Shown: in pieces, positions 9,493-18,780 of the stretch | How positions within the stretch are numbered: the first letter of the stretch is position 1 | How the letters are laid out: every line of letters starts with the position of its first letter | DNA from: a virus | DNA length: 39,632 bases | Direction: 5' to 3' (one strand) | Virus record (IMG/VR): IMGVR_UViG_3300030329_004452 | Span: 1 to 39,632 of that record | Translations under genes and position numbers: made by a program | The notes under the pieces: generated by a model | What the model saw: the letters and a program-made list of their open reading frames with translations, nothing else | Databases searched by the model: none | What the model was told of the DNA's origin: nothing

Positions 9493-10155
9493 CTAAGTTA
9501 AAATCTTACCAGTCCCTTGGTAAACGCCAATTTCATTAAGATACATTTGCCGCTCGGGGCTTCCGGGCGGATACCGGTTTGCTTGTATCCTATAGTAATT
9601 AACCAACTCCGATGCCGTCGAAAACATAGTTTTGCGTTGCTGGATGTCGTCAGCAATAGCCTGAAACCTTGCGGCCCCAGCCGCTGCGTCGCGACGCGCA
9701 TAGTCTAGCTCGCCCACCGCCTTGCGCTCTAACAACTGCCCGACATCCATTGCTGTCTGGGCACGAAACTGGTTGGCTGCCTGGCTCGCCTGAAGGGCGG
9801 CCTGGCGCGCTGATGCTTGCGCCCCGCCGCCAGCCAAAAGACCTTGAGCACCAGACCCAGCAAGCGTAGCGGCTCCGGGTGACGCCATGCCCCCCATCAT
9901 TTGCCTGATAGCCTGCTGCCCGAAATCCCGCCTCGCCTGTATGGCTTTATCGTAGGCTTGATTTACACCAGCCCGGCCCCGGTCAAGCCCCTCAACGAGG
10001 CTTTGGGCTGTCCTGTTTATTGGGGCTTGAGTTTCAGGGGTTGATGTTTGGTCTGCAACGGATTCACCGGTATCACCAAGCCCCCAAGGCTTTAGAAAGG
10101 GTGTATACCAAGCCTCGCCTGGGTTTCTGGGTTTACCAAAAGGTTTTTTCGCCAT
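9493..10155 (-). CDS. putative internal virion protein, Ala/Gln-rich (220 aa)
   Basis: The N-terminus is Lys/Pro-rich (MAKKPFGKPRNPGEAWY). From about residue 45 to 195 it is a long Ala/Gln/Arg helix interrupted by a Gly/Ala segment (GGMASPGAATLAGSGAQGLL). This layout, about 200 aa with an Ala-rich coiled coil just before larger core proteins, resembles T7 gp14-type ejection proteins, but no signature residues prove it. Gaps to the neighbouring genes are 10 nt on each side. Confidence 0.55.
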   Translation of the reverse strand: MAKKPFGKPRNPGEAWYTPFLKPWGLGDTGESVADQTSTPETQAPINRTAQSLVEGLDRGRAGVNQAYDKAIQARRDFGQQAIRQMMGGMASPGAATLAGSGAQGLLAGGGAQASARQAALQASQAANQFRAQTAMDVGQLLERKAVGELDYARRDAAAGAARFQAIADDIQQRKTMFSTASELVNYYRIQANRYPPGSPERQMYLNEIGVYQGTGKILT

Positions 10156-10165
10156 GCTTCACCCC

Positions 10166-11785
10166 TTATTTCTGCAACTGCATCTTGCCAATAATATACA
10201 CGTTTATACCTGATTCCGATAGATAGAAGTCTGTCGCCCCTGTCGGGAAACCGGAGGGGAACGCTGTTCCGTCCGCGCCATAAGTAACTCTTACCTCTAG
10301 GTATTGATCGGCACCGTTTAAGAGGGGCACCCCTTCTGCCAGTGCCGGATTTACAAAACAAACATCTTCCCGGTTGCCACCGGCACCAAACTGGTATTGC
10401 CGCCCCGCATAGTAGGGGCGTCCTGTTTGTGATGGCCACCCCCGACCTAGCGGCCCAGCAGTTGCGTGTGTTGAGTAAACCAAAGGGACCGGGAATAAAC
10501 GCTCTTTCAGGATTGAGGGTGCCGCTGTTGCGCCTGAAAGCACGGACTCTAAATGGGCCACCTGCAAATAATCAAAACTATCAGCCTGAACCCCGTAAAG
10601 AATTCCGACGCCAACCTCAAATCTGCGCTGGGCTAAACTTACGGACCCCGGCAACTCGCGAATCAAATCGTTAATGCCGGCCAACTCGATAAACACATGG
10701 TGGATTGTCATGGGGTAGGGAATGGGAATGACGGCCTTATCCCACAGCACTTGTTGGGGTGCGGGTGCTGGAACAGCAGCGTTTTGAGACATTAGGTAAC
10801 CATCGACGTTATCGCCCCGAATCATTTCGGTCGCTTTTAACAGGTTTACATTTTTGCAAAAGTAAAAGCTGTCTTCTTTCAGGGCTTCTTTGGGGTAAGC
10901 TGTCGTTGCTGCCACGCTTTGATTAAACCGACCGAAGCGACCCGCCTCCAGGCGTCGAGCGATTTTCGTGTCAATAGCCTCAAGTTGTGTTTGCACTCCG
11001 GTTGTTGCTGACTCAGCGGAAATGACACTGTTCGCTGCCGGCGTGGTCAAAGTTAAACTGTCAGCGTCGCGCCCATAAAGACCGTCAACCGGTGCGTTTT
11101 GTGCTGGATATGGGGTGCCGCTGTTTAGCGCATCGCCGATCACTGTTTGCGTGTCGCGCTCGCACACCACCACGTTAAACGACGCCCTCAAGTGGCAAGA
11201 TGTGATAGGTGTAACGGGCGGAAAGATATGCCATTGGTATGTTTCATACGGGTCAATGGTTAGTGATAAATCCCTGAGTATCGCCGGGTTCCTAGTATTA
11301 AGATTTGCTGTTAAATCTACGCCACTCATAAACAACTCGGCCAACTGAACGGCTTCCGGCACACCGTCAACTGTTGAAACTGAGCTTGCATCGGGGTTTG
11401 TTGTCACCTTTGACAGGGTAACCTTGATGTCTGACCATCCAGCGGAATTGGGTGAGGGGTACCCCGAGGCGGTTATAATATCCCCTTGGTTCATTTGGTC
11501 AAAACTAAAACTTATTGAATCCAAAACAATGGTTGGGGTGGCTGATGACGATATTCGATTAACGTCAAAGTGCTCTTGCAGCGGCGGTAGTGTAAAAAAC
11601 AGTTTTTGGTCGCCGCTTATCAGTGAGAGATTCCAGCTAATTGAAAATGGTGCTGCCGCCTGTTTGCGTTGATCTGCCACAAACTCAGCGGCAAAGTTTC
11701 CCGCTACACCGGCAAGGTTGCCCGTCACATGCGACGGCTCAAGTGCTACACCAAGCGGCAGTTTTTTGTCGTCTACCTTAGACAC
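10166..11785 (-). CDS. virion structural / possible receptor-binding protein (539 aa)
   Basis: No family recognised. The protein is beta-strand rich (alternating hydrophobic/Thr/Ser pattern), with few Lys and many aromatic residues, as in phage fibre or decoration proteins. The open frame extends 36 codons further upstream, but I prefer GTG 11785 (VSKVDDKKLPLG). It has a GGGAG ribosome site about 8 nt upstream and overlaps the upstream stop by only 8 nt, like other joints here. It follows a similar beta-rich protein and a beta-helix protein, so this trio probably forms an external adhesion module. Confidence 0.6.
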   Translation of the reverse strand: MSKVDDKKLPLGVALEPSHVTGNLAGVAGNFAAEFVADQRKQAAAPFSISWNLSLISGDQKLFFTLPPLQEHFDVNRISSSATPTIVLDSISFSFDQMNQGDIITASGYPSPNSAGWSDIKVTLSKVTTNPDASSVSTVDGVPEAVQLAELFMSGVDLTANLNTRNPAILRDLSLTIDPYETYQWHIFPPVTPITSCHLRASFNVVVCERDTQTVIGDALNSGTPYPAQNAPVDGLYGRDADSLTLTTPAANSVISAESATTGVQTQLEAIDTKIARRLEAGRFGRFNQSVAATTAYPKEALKEDSFYFCKNVNLLKATEMIRGDNVDGYLMSQNAAVPAPAPQQVLWDKAVIPIPYPMTIHHVFIELAGINDLIRELPGSVSLAQRRFEVGVGILYGVQADSFDYLQVAHLESVLSGATAAPSILKERLFPVPLVYSTHATAGPLGRGWPSQTGRPYYAGRQYQFGAGGNREDVCFVNPALAEGVPLLNGADQYLEVRVTYGADGTAFPSGFPTGATDFYLSESGINVYIIGKMQLQK

Positions 11786-12623
11786 GCAACTGCTCCCTGA
11801 AAAATATAATAAACGTCGGCTGCCCTGGGTGCATCGTATGCGGTGCCCCTGAGGCCCATGAGTAATTTGCTGACGTTCCCTTATCGCTTGCAAACGCCAA
11901 ACGGAAACGCACGCGAGCGAACTGATGCACAGGAATGTTTAGGCTGCGCTTTTCCAGTAACATGCTGGGCACGCCGTTGGCTCCCTGTCTCGCATCAATG
12001 GGGGGGACCGGAAACATATCGTTTGCTGGCGTGTTCTGATTTAAACAACGCGCATCGTGAACCTTGGGATCGAAATTAAAATAGTGTAACTCTTTGGCGT
12101 TAAGCGTGCGGTCTTCTGGTGCTGTTAAGTCATCTGTATCAATCAACAGTTGAAGCAGTGAAACATCATCTGTGGGTTTTGGGCCGCCGGCATAAGAGAA
12201 CTCGATTGGCCACAAGATGTTGATGTGCTCAATATGCACGCAAACTGTGTCGATAATAACCGGGCGATCAAAAATTGCTGATGTTGTCCAAACGCCGCCA
12301 TCATCCACAAGCAGGGTGCCATCGGTTTTCGTGGCGGCTTGAACCCCTTTGGCTCTGTAGTGCTTCACGTTAGGCGTAACCGTTGTGTCCTCCCACGAAT
12401 ACCACATCCAAGGCGGTGAGTGGGATAGGGCACCAGCAGCAGCGTTGTGCTTTCTTGGGTACGCCCCCAGACAAATACAACTCAAGGAGCGAGACCGAGC
12501 AACCGCCTCAAGCGGTAGGTCGTTATTATAATTAACTACATCGCTAACCGCTTTAGCAATACGGCTTCCATCAATCGTTGAATCAGTTGAAAACTGCTCG
12601 TCTGTAATTTTGCGGTTACTCAT
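11778..12623 (-). CDS. virion structural / possible receptor-binding protein (281 aa)
   Basis: Unrecognised. A short helical N-terminus (MSNRKITDEQFSTDSTIDGS, IAKAVSDVVNYNNDLP) could dock onto another virion protein. The rest is beta-rich with a repeated pattern also seen in the 539-aa neighbour (IIDTVCVHIEH here, TIHHVFIELAG there), suggesting distant relationship. ATG 12623 is chosen because it forms an ATGA overlap with the upstream stop. Role inferred from composition and from its position between nozzle/beta-helix genes and ejection proteins. Confidence 0.6.
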   Translation of the reverse strand: MSNRKITDEQFSTDSTIDGSRIAKAVSDVVNYNNDLPLEAVARSRSLSCICLGAYPRKHNAAAGALSHSPPWMWYSWEDTTVTPNVKHYRAKGVQAATKTDGTLLVDDGGVWTTSAIFDRPVIIDTVCVHIEHINILWPIEFSYAGGPKPTDDVSLLQLLIDTDDLTAPEDRTLNAKELHYFNFDPKVHDARCLNQNTPANDMFPVPPIDARQGANGVPSMLLEKRSLNIPVHQFARVRFRLAFASDKGTSANYSWASGAPHTMHPGQPTFIIFFREQLRV

Positions 12624-13207
12624 GGCACGCTTACGATGCTCCCCACGTTTAAATAACAAGCAGGCGAAGGCAGCCCGGTTAAATTAATACAACCAGAAAC
12701 CGCTGCGTAGTTAGTATTTACCGCATCTTGATTCCTCACCAAAAGGCCGACGGTTTGCGTGCCGTGAAACATGCAATCAGAAACAACAGCAAAGCCGCCT
12801 GCCTGTATGTTAACGTAAGAATCAGTTGCCGACGCTTGCCTGTTGCCTTTAAATAGGTGGCACCCGACCAGCACCAAGCGCGCTGTTGGCTCTACCACAA
12901 TCGCCGGGTTAACACCGTCACACTTAAAGGTGACGTTGCGGATAATAGCGGAACCTTTGATTGTAATTGGCGTTTTGCAGATCGCCCCTGGCGATCCCGT
13001 AATAGACACCCTGTTGCCGGTTACATCAAAACCGGGGCGACCTCCGCCCCCCAGAACAGCACCAAAGTCTTTGCTTTCGGTTTCTCGGAATTGGTCTTGG
13101 TCGGATACCCGATTACTCCCAATCAGCGAACCTATTTGATTGATGTCTAGCCCTATGTCTTGGAAGACACGAGACACATCAGAAGTAAATGCCCGCTCTG
13201 TAACCAT
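12620..13207 (-). CDS. small right-handed beta-helix-like protein, tail spike or adhesin (195 aa)
   Basis: After a helical N-terminus (residues 1-45) the sequence settles into short rungs typical of parallel beta-helix proteins: ITGSPGAICKTPITIKGSAI, IRNVTFKCDG, LVLVGCHLFKG, AVVSDCMFHG. Each rung has a small/aromatic ladder and a turn of Gly/Asn/Asp. Such folds make tail spikes and polysaccharide-binding adhesins. It is short for an enzymatic spike and I see no catalytic acid pair. It joins the nozzle gene by a TAATG overlap. Confidence 0.55.
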   Translation of the reverse strand: MVTERAFTSDVSRVFQDIGLDINQIGSLIGSNRVSDQDQFRETESKDFGAVLGGGGRPGFDVTGNRVSITGSPGAICKTPITIKGSAIIRNVTFKCDGVNPAIVVEPTARLVLVGCHLFKGNRQASATDSYVNIQAGGFAVVSDCMFHGTQTVGLLVRNQDAVNTNYAAVSGCINLTGLPSPACYLNVGSIVSVP

Positions 13208-15882
13208 TAGGTGCGCCCCTTGCGCCGACGACCACCAACAGCGAAGACACCCAACGACAACCTGTGAAGTTTGAGCTTGTCTGCTTTATCTTCACACCAA
13301 CCGTAAATGCCCGCTTTTATAGAGGCCCCTCGGGCGTGAGCACTCAGGACGAGACTGTTTAACTCAGGGCTGTCGATGAGATACTTATCGGCCGCTGTCG
13401 TTACAGGTGCCCACTTTGCCACACTGTCGAACACCCTACGGTTGTTTAACATGCGCTCTCGAATCGTTTGAAGCGATTGATAACGCCTAGTTGCTAGTGT
13501 GGGGCTGTTATAATCTGGATATTGTCCTGATCTAATCTTGTAATCCCCGCTAAAAATAGCGTTGTAAATGTTGCTCGTTGCTTTGGTTGATGACTCAAGG
13601 GTTACATTTAAAGCACGAGCTTTTAGTTGCTGCCCCTCGTTCATCCCTATTTGACCAGTTTGATAACCCCACTCCACCGCGGTCTGTAAGCGGTTGCCAG
13701 TATTCCTTGAGGTCGCTGCATACTTGTGCGTGAAATTGTACACCAAGCATGGCACGGCCGCATAAGCTCCTGCTGTAGCGTCCCACACAAGGGCACCACT
13801 GAAAGCAAGGTTGGGGTTATAATCAGCATTTGCGTCCGCCGTCAGGCGCAACACAACGAAAGGAATGCGGCCGACTTGTGAGCGGTTTGCCGTGTTTAAA
13901 GCCGCGCGCTGGATTCTTAGCTGATTGACGCCTGGCGTAAACGTAAACGCAGAATAAGGGCGGCTGTGCATTGTTGCCGCAGACCCCTCAAGCGTAAAAT
14001 TAGAATCATAAGTAAAGGTCAGGTCAAACGCGCCGGATGCACCGCCGGCTGCTGGCCACGCCGCCATTGACTCCACATCAATAGTAATCTCGTAAATCTT
14101 CTTTGAGAAATCTGCGCTGTTTATAACCTTGGGTGGATTCACATAAACGCACACGGGATTGTTTAACGACCACGAGCCCCCGCCACCGCTTGGGATGCTG
14201 TAGTTAAACTGGCCGTAACCGTAATGCCTGTGGTCTTCGGTCTGGCAGCTTCGGTCAGTAGCACCCCCAAGCCCTAGCTTACACAGGTAATAGCTACTTG
14301 TTTGTGTGGCTGGGTTTAGACCGTTTTCGTCGCTGTCAAACAAGCCGCCGGCTAAATACACGCCCGACGCATCTGACATAATCTGGAGGGCCTCAACCGT
14401 TTGCCTGCTGTAGACTTCTGTTGTGCGGTTATTTGCCGCAAGCGGCCAGATTGACCAAGACTGCTGCCTAAACTGATAAACCAAAATGTGCGAGGGGTAC
14501 GCCACGAGAAGGCTTTCGCTTTCGGGTTCGTAACTTAGGGTTGGTTTGCCTTCGTGTTTATAAATAACGCTTGGCTGCGCTTTGGCCCCCCCTGATCCAT
14601 TAGCCGGAAAATACTGCGACATTGGATCAACAATACCATCACCCCAATAAGGCATGATTGCATCAGAGATGTCCTTTACTGCCTGGTCCGCACCAGCGAT
14701 GTGGCACCCTCTCGACGAAACCCAAGCCACACCAAACGGCGTTGTGCAAATAGCGCGGGGCCCCACGCAGCCCGCCCTGTCGCTTAATTTAACATGATGA
14801 ACGTCCACCACATTAGCCATTGCCGGCCCCGCCGCTACGCGATGGTTGAATGCTACATAGTGCGCTTCTGTTTCTGTAAGTGCGTAGATGTTATTGTTGA
14901 ACTGTCCTAACGCAACAATCTCACCCTCAGTTTGAAACTCCGCAAAGTTGTCGGCCATAATAGCCCCAGGCTGCCCGACATCCGAAAAGTATAAAACACT
15001 GCGTTGCGCATAAACAACGCGATTCTTACTAAGCACTGCGCACGTGGCCCGTGGAAACTCAGACTTGTTAAGGTAAACAAAGTTTGTGCCATTCAAGCCG
15101 CGCGTGCCCGCTACCGGGCGAATAACCGAACCCTCAGAATAACCTTGCTGATTGTTTACACCGACAAAAGCACCTGCCTTCATTTGCACCGGTCGAAAGT
15201 TATCTACGCTTATCTTTGCCACTCTTGTCGCCGCAACATCAATGCCGTGATAAACCCACACCCCATAAGCCCCGAGACACAACACCACCGAATCACCCAC
15301 CTGAGCAAAGCAGGCATCTTCGGTCTCTTTGTCGAAATGCACACCAATGTAATCCATCGGTAAATTCGGGTCTGGTATCAACGGGTTGGTAATTTGGTTT
15401 GCGGACTCAAAATGGTTGTGTGCCTCGGGAATAGTCGTGTTTGTTGTAAACTCCGAAGTGTGTACGGTTAACACCTCTTCCCACTGGTAACCTGTATCGA
15501 TGTCGTAAATAGAAACAACAACAGATGCCAGGTTGCCCTCAATAGCCCTCAACCCATTAAGCGGTGAGGTAGTGGGTGCTGTTCCGTTTGATACTTGAAT
15601 ATCAGCCTCAAACACCGACAGCACCTGCTTGTGCCCAAAGTTGCCTCGATAGAAAAAGCTTCCAAGGTGACGGGTGTAACCCCCGCTTCCTGTAACAGCC
15701 CCCTGCCATGCGTTCATGGTGGTGCTGTCTAACTGTTCAAGCTGACCAAAGCCGGGGCGGATCTGGATGTTGTTTGAACGGTCTGGACGCCACAAGTTAG
15801 CAAACCAATCGGTTTCGCTGGGGTCGCGCAGGTCAATTCCCGACTTTGGGAGAATGTCTATTTCAGGGTATTTTGAAGCCAT
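13207..15882 (-). CDS. putative tail nozzle protein (tail tubular protein B-like, 891 aa)
   Basis: This large beta-rich protein directly follows the adaptor. The N-terminus contains SETDWFANLWRPDRSNNIQI and a strongly basic C-tail (GGRRRKGRT). Central blade-like motifs include RSVLYFSDVGQPGAI, EIVALGQFNNNIYALTETEA and FGVAWVSSRGCHIAG. They match the beta-propeller style of podovirus nozzles: an R...V.FS..G.P motif followed by a 'what does the gauge read' strand and a G.....G strand. Length and order (portal, adaptor, nozzle) agree with the T7 gp8-gp11-gp12 arrangement. The call is family style plus synteny, not proven homology. Confidence 0.6.
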   Translation of the reverse strand: MASKYPEIDILPKSGIDLRDPSETDWFANLWRPDRSNNIQIRPGFGQLEQLDSTTMNAWQGAVTGSGGYTRHLGSFFYRGNFGHKQVLSVFEADIQVSNGTAPTTSPLNGLRAIEGNLASVVVSIYDIDTGYQWEEVLTVHTSEFTTNTTIPEAHNHFESANQITNPLIPDPNLPMDYIGVHFDKETEDACFAQVGDSVVLCLGAYGVWVYHGIDVAATRVAKISVDNFRPVQMKAGAFVGVNNQQGYSEGSVIRPVAGTRGLNGTNFVYLNKSEFPRATCAVLSKNRVVYAQRSVLYFSDVGQPGAIMADNFAEFQTEGEIVALGQFNNNIYALTETEAHYVAFNHRVAAGPAMANVVDVHHVKLSDRAGCVGPRAICTTPFGVAWVSSRGCHIAGADQAVKDISDAIMPYWGDGIVDPMSQYFPANGSGGAKAQPSVIYKHEGKPTLSYEPESESLLVAYPSHILVYQFRQQSWSIWPLAANNRTTEVYSRQTVEALQIMSDASGVYLAGGLFDSDENGLNPATQTSSYYLCKLGLGGATDRSCQTEDHRHYGYGQFNYSIPSGGGGSWSLNNPVCVYVNPPKVINSADFSKKIYEITIDVESMAAWPAAGGASGAFDLTFTYDSNFTLEGSAATMHSRPYSAFTFTPGVNQLRIQRAALNTANRSQVGRIPFVVLRLTADANADYNPNLAFSGALVWDATAGAYAAVPCLVYNFTHKYAATSRNTGNRLQTAVEWGYQTGQIGMNEGQQLKARALNVTLESSTKATSNIYNAIFSGDYKIRSGQYPDYNSPTLATRRYQSLQTIRERMLNNRRVFDSVAKWAPVTTAADKYLIDSPELNSLVLSAHARGASIKAGIYGWCEDKADKLKLHRLSLGVFAVGGRRRKGRT

Positions 15883-15891
15883 TTAATAACC

Positions 15892-16674
15892 CTAAAATAA
15901 ATGTGTAACCGTTACGTTATCAAACGCTGACTGAATCTGCCCATCTTGGAGGTAGCGCGTGAAGTCTTCTGTGCTTCTAGCTGTTTGTTGCTCAAGCAAC
16001 TGATTGGGTTGACCGTCCCTAATGAAGTACCTTCGGGTGCCCAAAAGGACGACTAACTCATGGAATTGATCCATTACGCCACCCTCAATAGGTGAGGATG
16101 CGTCGGCAGTATTGAAGTCGGTGCTTCGACGGGGGAAATACTCGATCGCAAGCTGCTCAGGAAACTGGCCGTTAAAAAACAACGTGTAATGCTGAAGCAT
16201 ATAGTTAAAGCTGTTCCCGCTAAGACTAAGCATCTCCCCACGGCTTACTGGTGTTAGCCGCCACCGCCTTGTTTGATCTGCGTCCGGGCCGGTGCTCACA
16301 CGGTACAAGTTGGAAATGGTAGCAATAGGCCCATGGTTCGTCACATAAGCCCCAACACCACCGCTCGTATCAACGTAAGGCCCCATAAGCGGCGTGTTGG
16401 CAGCTTTGCCGGGGTAAAGAATATTGATGTTGTTTAAGTTTAAGGCGTAAGCCGCTGGCTTCACGGCCGCAGGCTGGGCGGCGTAGTTGGCTGCGTTTGC
16501 TGAGGTGAGGTTAATAAACCTCAAAAGAATGTCCGGCCGATGCTGGCGCACAAACTTAAGCCAATCATCAAGACCAAAATTCAAATACTGATTTACCTGA
16601 GCGTCTGTTAAAAACGTACCGTCCGGGTCATCAACATAATCACGGAACAAAGACCGAGCTTCTGAGACCATCAT
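15892..16674 (-). CDS. head-tail adaptor (tail tubular protein A-like, 260 aa)
   Basis: The helical N-terminus (LFRDYVDDPDGTFLTDAQVN, YLNFGLDDWLKFVRQHRPDI) is the usual start of podovirus adaptors that dock below the portal. A beta-sandwich-like middle follows, then a helical C-terminal part (HELVVLLGTRRYFIRDGQPN). It lies between portal and nozzle. The start overlaps the portal stop (TAATG) and has a perfect AAGGAGGT ribosome site about 9 nt upstream, one of the strongest in the window, which fits the need for twelve copies per virion. An in-frame second ATG follows immediately. Confidence 0.7.
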   Translation of the reverse strand: MMVSEARSLFRDYVDDPDGTFLTDAQVNQYLNFGLDDWLKFVRQHRPDILLRFINLTSANAANYAAQPAAVKPAAYALNLNNINILYPGKAANTPLMGPYVDTSGGVGAYVTNHGPIATISNLYRVSTGPDADQTRRWRLTPVSRGEMLSLSGNSFNYMLQHYTLFFNGQFPEQLAIEYFPRRSTDFNTADASSPIEGGVMDQFHELVVLLGTRRYFIRDGQPNQLLEQQTARSTEDFTRYLQDGQIQSAFDNVTVTHLF

Positions 16675-18611
16675 TAGAAGCCACCTCCTTGTGGGGGAAC
16701 CTCAAACATAGCGGCCTCTCGCTTTCCGGCTTCCCGGTTTAGGGCTCCCTCAGAGGTGCCCCCCGCTTGCATTTGAGGCATCGCCTCACCGGGAAGCATT
16801 GGGCCGCCAGGTAATCCACCCATACCCATAGGTTGCTGCTGGGGCTGCTGCTGGGGCTGGCTTGAGTAAATAGGAGTTGATAGCTGCTCAATAGCCTGGG
16901 GATTGCCCTGTGCCACGATGGCCCTGTAAGCATTATTAACCGAAACCTGTAACTCTTCAGGAAGCTCTCGCATTTCGGATGAGATGCTAAACTCCGCAAA
17001 TACTTCCAAAAGCTGCGGAAGAGGATCGGTTGGGAGTATCTCCACATAATCGCCATCAAGAACGGCCTCAAGCACATCCAGCGCATAGTTATAACTACGA
17101 ACGGTTTGAGCGATCTGGCTGTCCATGCCGAAGAAGTTAATCGCCCTCCGGGCTTCTTCAGGTGTAATGAGTTGCATCTGAAACATTTGCAGTGCTCGAC
17201 GCTCGCGGTTTTCTGCTGTGCTTGCGAACAAGCTTCCCGCCTCGATAAAGATGTCTGGTTGGTCAGTGAGGTCAGTGCCTTTGATTTCTTTGTAGAACAT
17301 CCCGCCGTCGATGTTGAACATCTTAACCATTTTGCCTTTGCTGAAATACTTCTTAGCAAGGATCAAAATCTTCTCGGCTATTTGGATGGCGGTTTGCTCA
17401 ATGCTATCCTGAACACCCTGTAACTGGCTCAGGTCTTGATCCACGAGGGCGTTAATCGCAGCACCCGATTGAACACCGGAAACGCGCTTGCCCAAACTTG
17501 CCCCATGAATACCAGCCAGGTCCATAATCTCCGACTGCGTGCGGCCAACATTATCCATAATGTAGCCAGGCAACGGTGCTGGTGACGCTTGAGTGGGTGG
17601 GGGTGCAGATGGGTTATAACGAATCTGGCCGCCCGGCTCGTTGGTAATCTTTTCAACTCCAGAGTTAACTGGATTCAACCACTGAACATTACCAAGAAGT
17701 TTGGTGTTGCTCACAATCGCCGAGCGTTGCGCGTTATACTCCCGCTGTGATGAAATAAGCGGCTCAATCGCCCCCATCCCATGAAACCGACCCGGAAGGT
17801 GGTGATATGTCATGTGGTTTATTGGCCACGGACCCGTTCCGTCCCATTCCTTTTTTTTGTCCTTATAAAGAACTTGGTCGCCTACGGTAATCATGTGGGT
17901 ACCGTTGCGGTCCCAAAACTCGTAAACTTCATACCGGTCAACCTTATAGGTTGAAGATTGGGCGTAATCTAAAAGGTAGGGTCGGTTTTCTCGGGAGAAG
18001 TTTACAGGCGTAAGCTCGTCGAGCTTAACCTTTGGGTATCGGCGCTTAAGCTCTGCCTTGGTGATGTAGTCGCGAACAATCAGCCAATCGCTCTCTTTCA
18101 TGCTCTCGGCACCAGGCTGAACCAAAAGATTATAAGGCGAGATAACTTTGAGTTTTATATCGCCCTCTTCTTTGCAGTAATAAGTGTGTAAACCCACATT
18201 CCCACAGGTAATCAACCACTGGTTGGCTTCTTTGAACTTATCACTAAACTTGTTGCGGTCCCAAATATACTGGACCAAAGCAGCATCTGACTTAGCTTTA
18301 ACTAGGTCTTCTCGACTTGGCGACGCAGGGCGCGCACTCACATGAGGCGTCGCCACACTAAGCATCGAATAGAGGCGGTTATAAATAGGAAGCAGTAAGT
18401 TAATCGTTAGGCGGACGATTCCAGGCTTGGGGGTCGTTGTGATCCAAGTACCGTCGGTCTGCCTGCGTCCGTACTGCAAACCCTCCACGAACCGCCTGGA
18501 TGCGTCCCAGGCATACATGCGCTCCCACATCCACTCGTCAGAGTTTCTGACGTGTTCGCCTATTTTGCCCGCCGTAATTTTCTTACTGTCGCCGTAATAG
18601 CTGTCGCCCAT
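16674..18611 (-). CDS. portal protein (645 aa)
   Basis: Dodecameric DNA-entry vertex of the capsid. Supporting features are the position between capsid/scaffold and the adaptor, a length of about 650 aa, and a conserved-looking core. That core has an N-terminal W.R...Y.DG-like helix (EWMWERMYAWDASRRFVEGL) and Tyr-rich strands (YKVDRYEVYEFWDRNGTHM). A wing/stem region contains NHMTYHHLPGRFHGMGAIEP, then a long stem helix near 370-410. The Gln/Pro/Met-rich C-terminal tail is low-complexity. The frame is open from TTG 18614, but ATG 18611 overlaps the upstream small gene as TGATG and is the likelier start. Confidence 0.85.
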   Translation of the reverse strand: MGDSYYGDSKKITAGKIGEHVRNSDEWMWERMYAWDASRRFVEGLQYGRRQTDGTWITTTPKPGIVRLTINLLLPIYNRLYSMLSVATPHVSARPASPSREDLVKAKSDAALVQYIWDRNKFSDKFKEANQWLITCGNVGLHTYYCKEEGDIKLKVISPYNLLVQPGAESMKESDWLIVRDYITKAELKRRYPKVKLDELTPVNFSRENRPYLLDYAQSSTYKVDRYEVYEFWDRNGTHMITVGDQVLYKDKKKEWDGTGPWPINHMTYHHLPGRFHGMGAIEPLISSQREYNAQRSAIVSNTKLLGNVQWLNPVNSGVEKITNEPGGQIRYNPSAPPPTQASPAPLPGYIMDNVGRTQSEIMDLAGIHGASLGKRVSGVQSGAAINALVDQDLSQLQGVQDSIEQTAIQIAEKILILAKKYFSKGKMVKMFNIDGGMFYKEIKGTDLTDQPDIFIEAGSLFASTAENRERRALQMFQMQLITPEEARRAINFFGMDSQIAQTVRSYNYALDVLEAVLDGDYVEILPTDPLPQLLEVFAEFSISSEMRELPEELQVSVNNAYRAIVAQGNPQAIEQLSTPIYSSQPQQQPQQQPMGMGGLPGGPMLPGEAMPQMQAGGTSEGALNREAGKREAAMFEVPPQGGGF

Positions 18612-18778
18612 CAATCAAGCCCGTCCCCGACGCCAATATGTAATTGCTGCCCTGCTGCGGCTGCTTCGTATTCAGCTTCACGCTTGAGCCTGCGCAAGCG
18701 GCCCCATGCTTTAGTCGCCCGCTCGAAAGCGAAGACTAAGCACGAGACCGCAGCGCATAACTCAAACGCAAATGACAT
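18611..18778 (-). CDS. small membrane-like protein between capsid and portal (55 aa)
   Basis: A short gene fills the gap between capsid and portal. ATG 18778 begins 2 nt after the capsid stop and the TGA overlaps the portal ATG by 1 nt, so the spacing is that of a translated gene. The protein starts with a hydrophobic segment (MSFAFELCAAVSCLVFAF), followed by a basic helix (RATKAWGRLRRLKREAEYEA) and a polar tail: one membrane helix with a cytoplasmic basic face. No family recognised. No Shine-Dalgarno sequence is visible, so it may be translated by coupling. Confidence 0.55.
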   Translation of the reverse strand: MSFAFELCAAVSCLVFAFERATKAWGRLRRLKREAEYEAAAAGQQLHIGVGDGLD

Positions 18779-18780
18779 CA

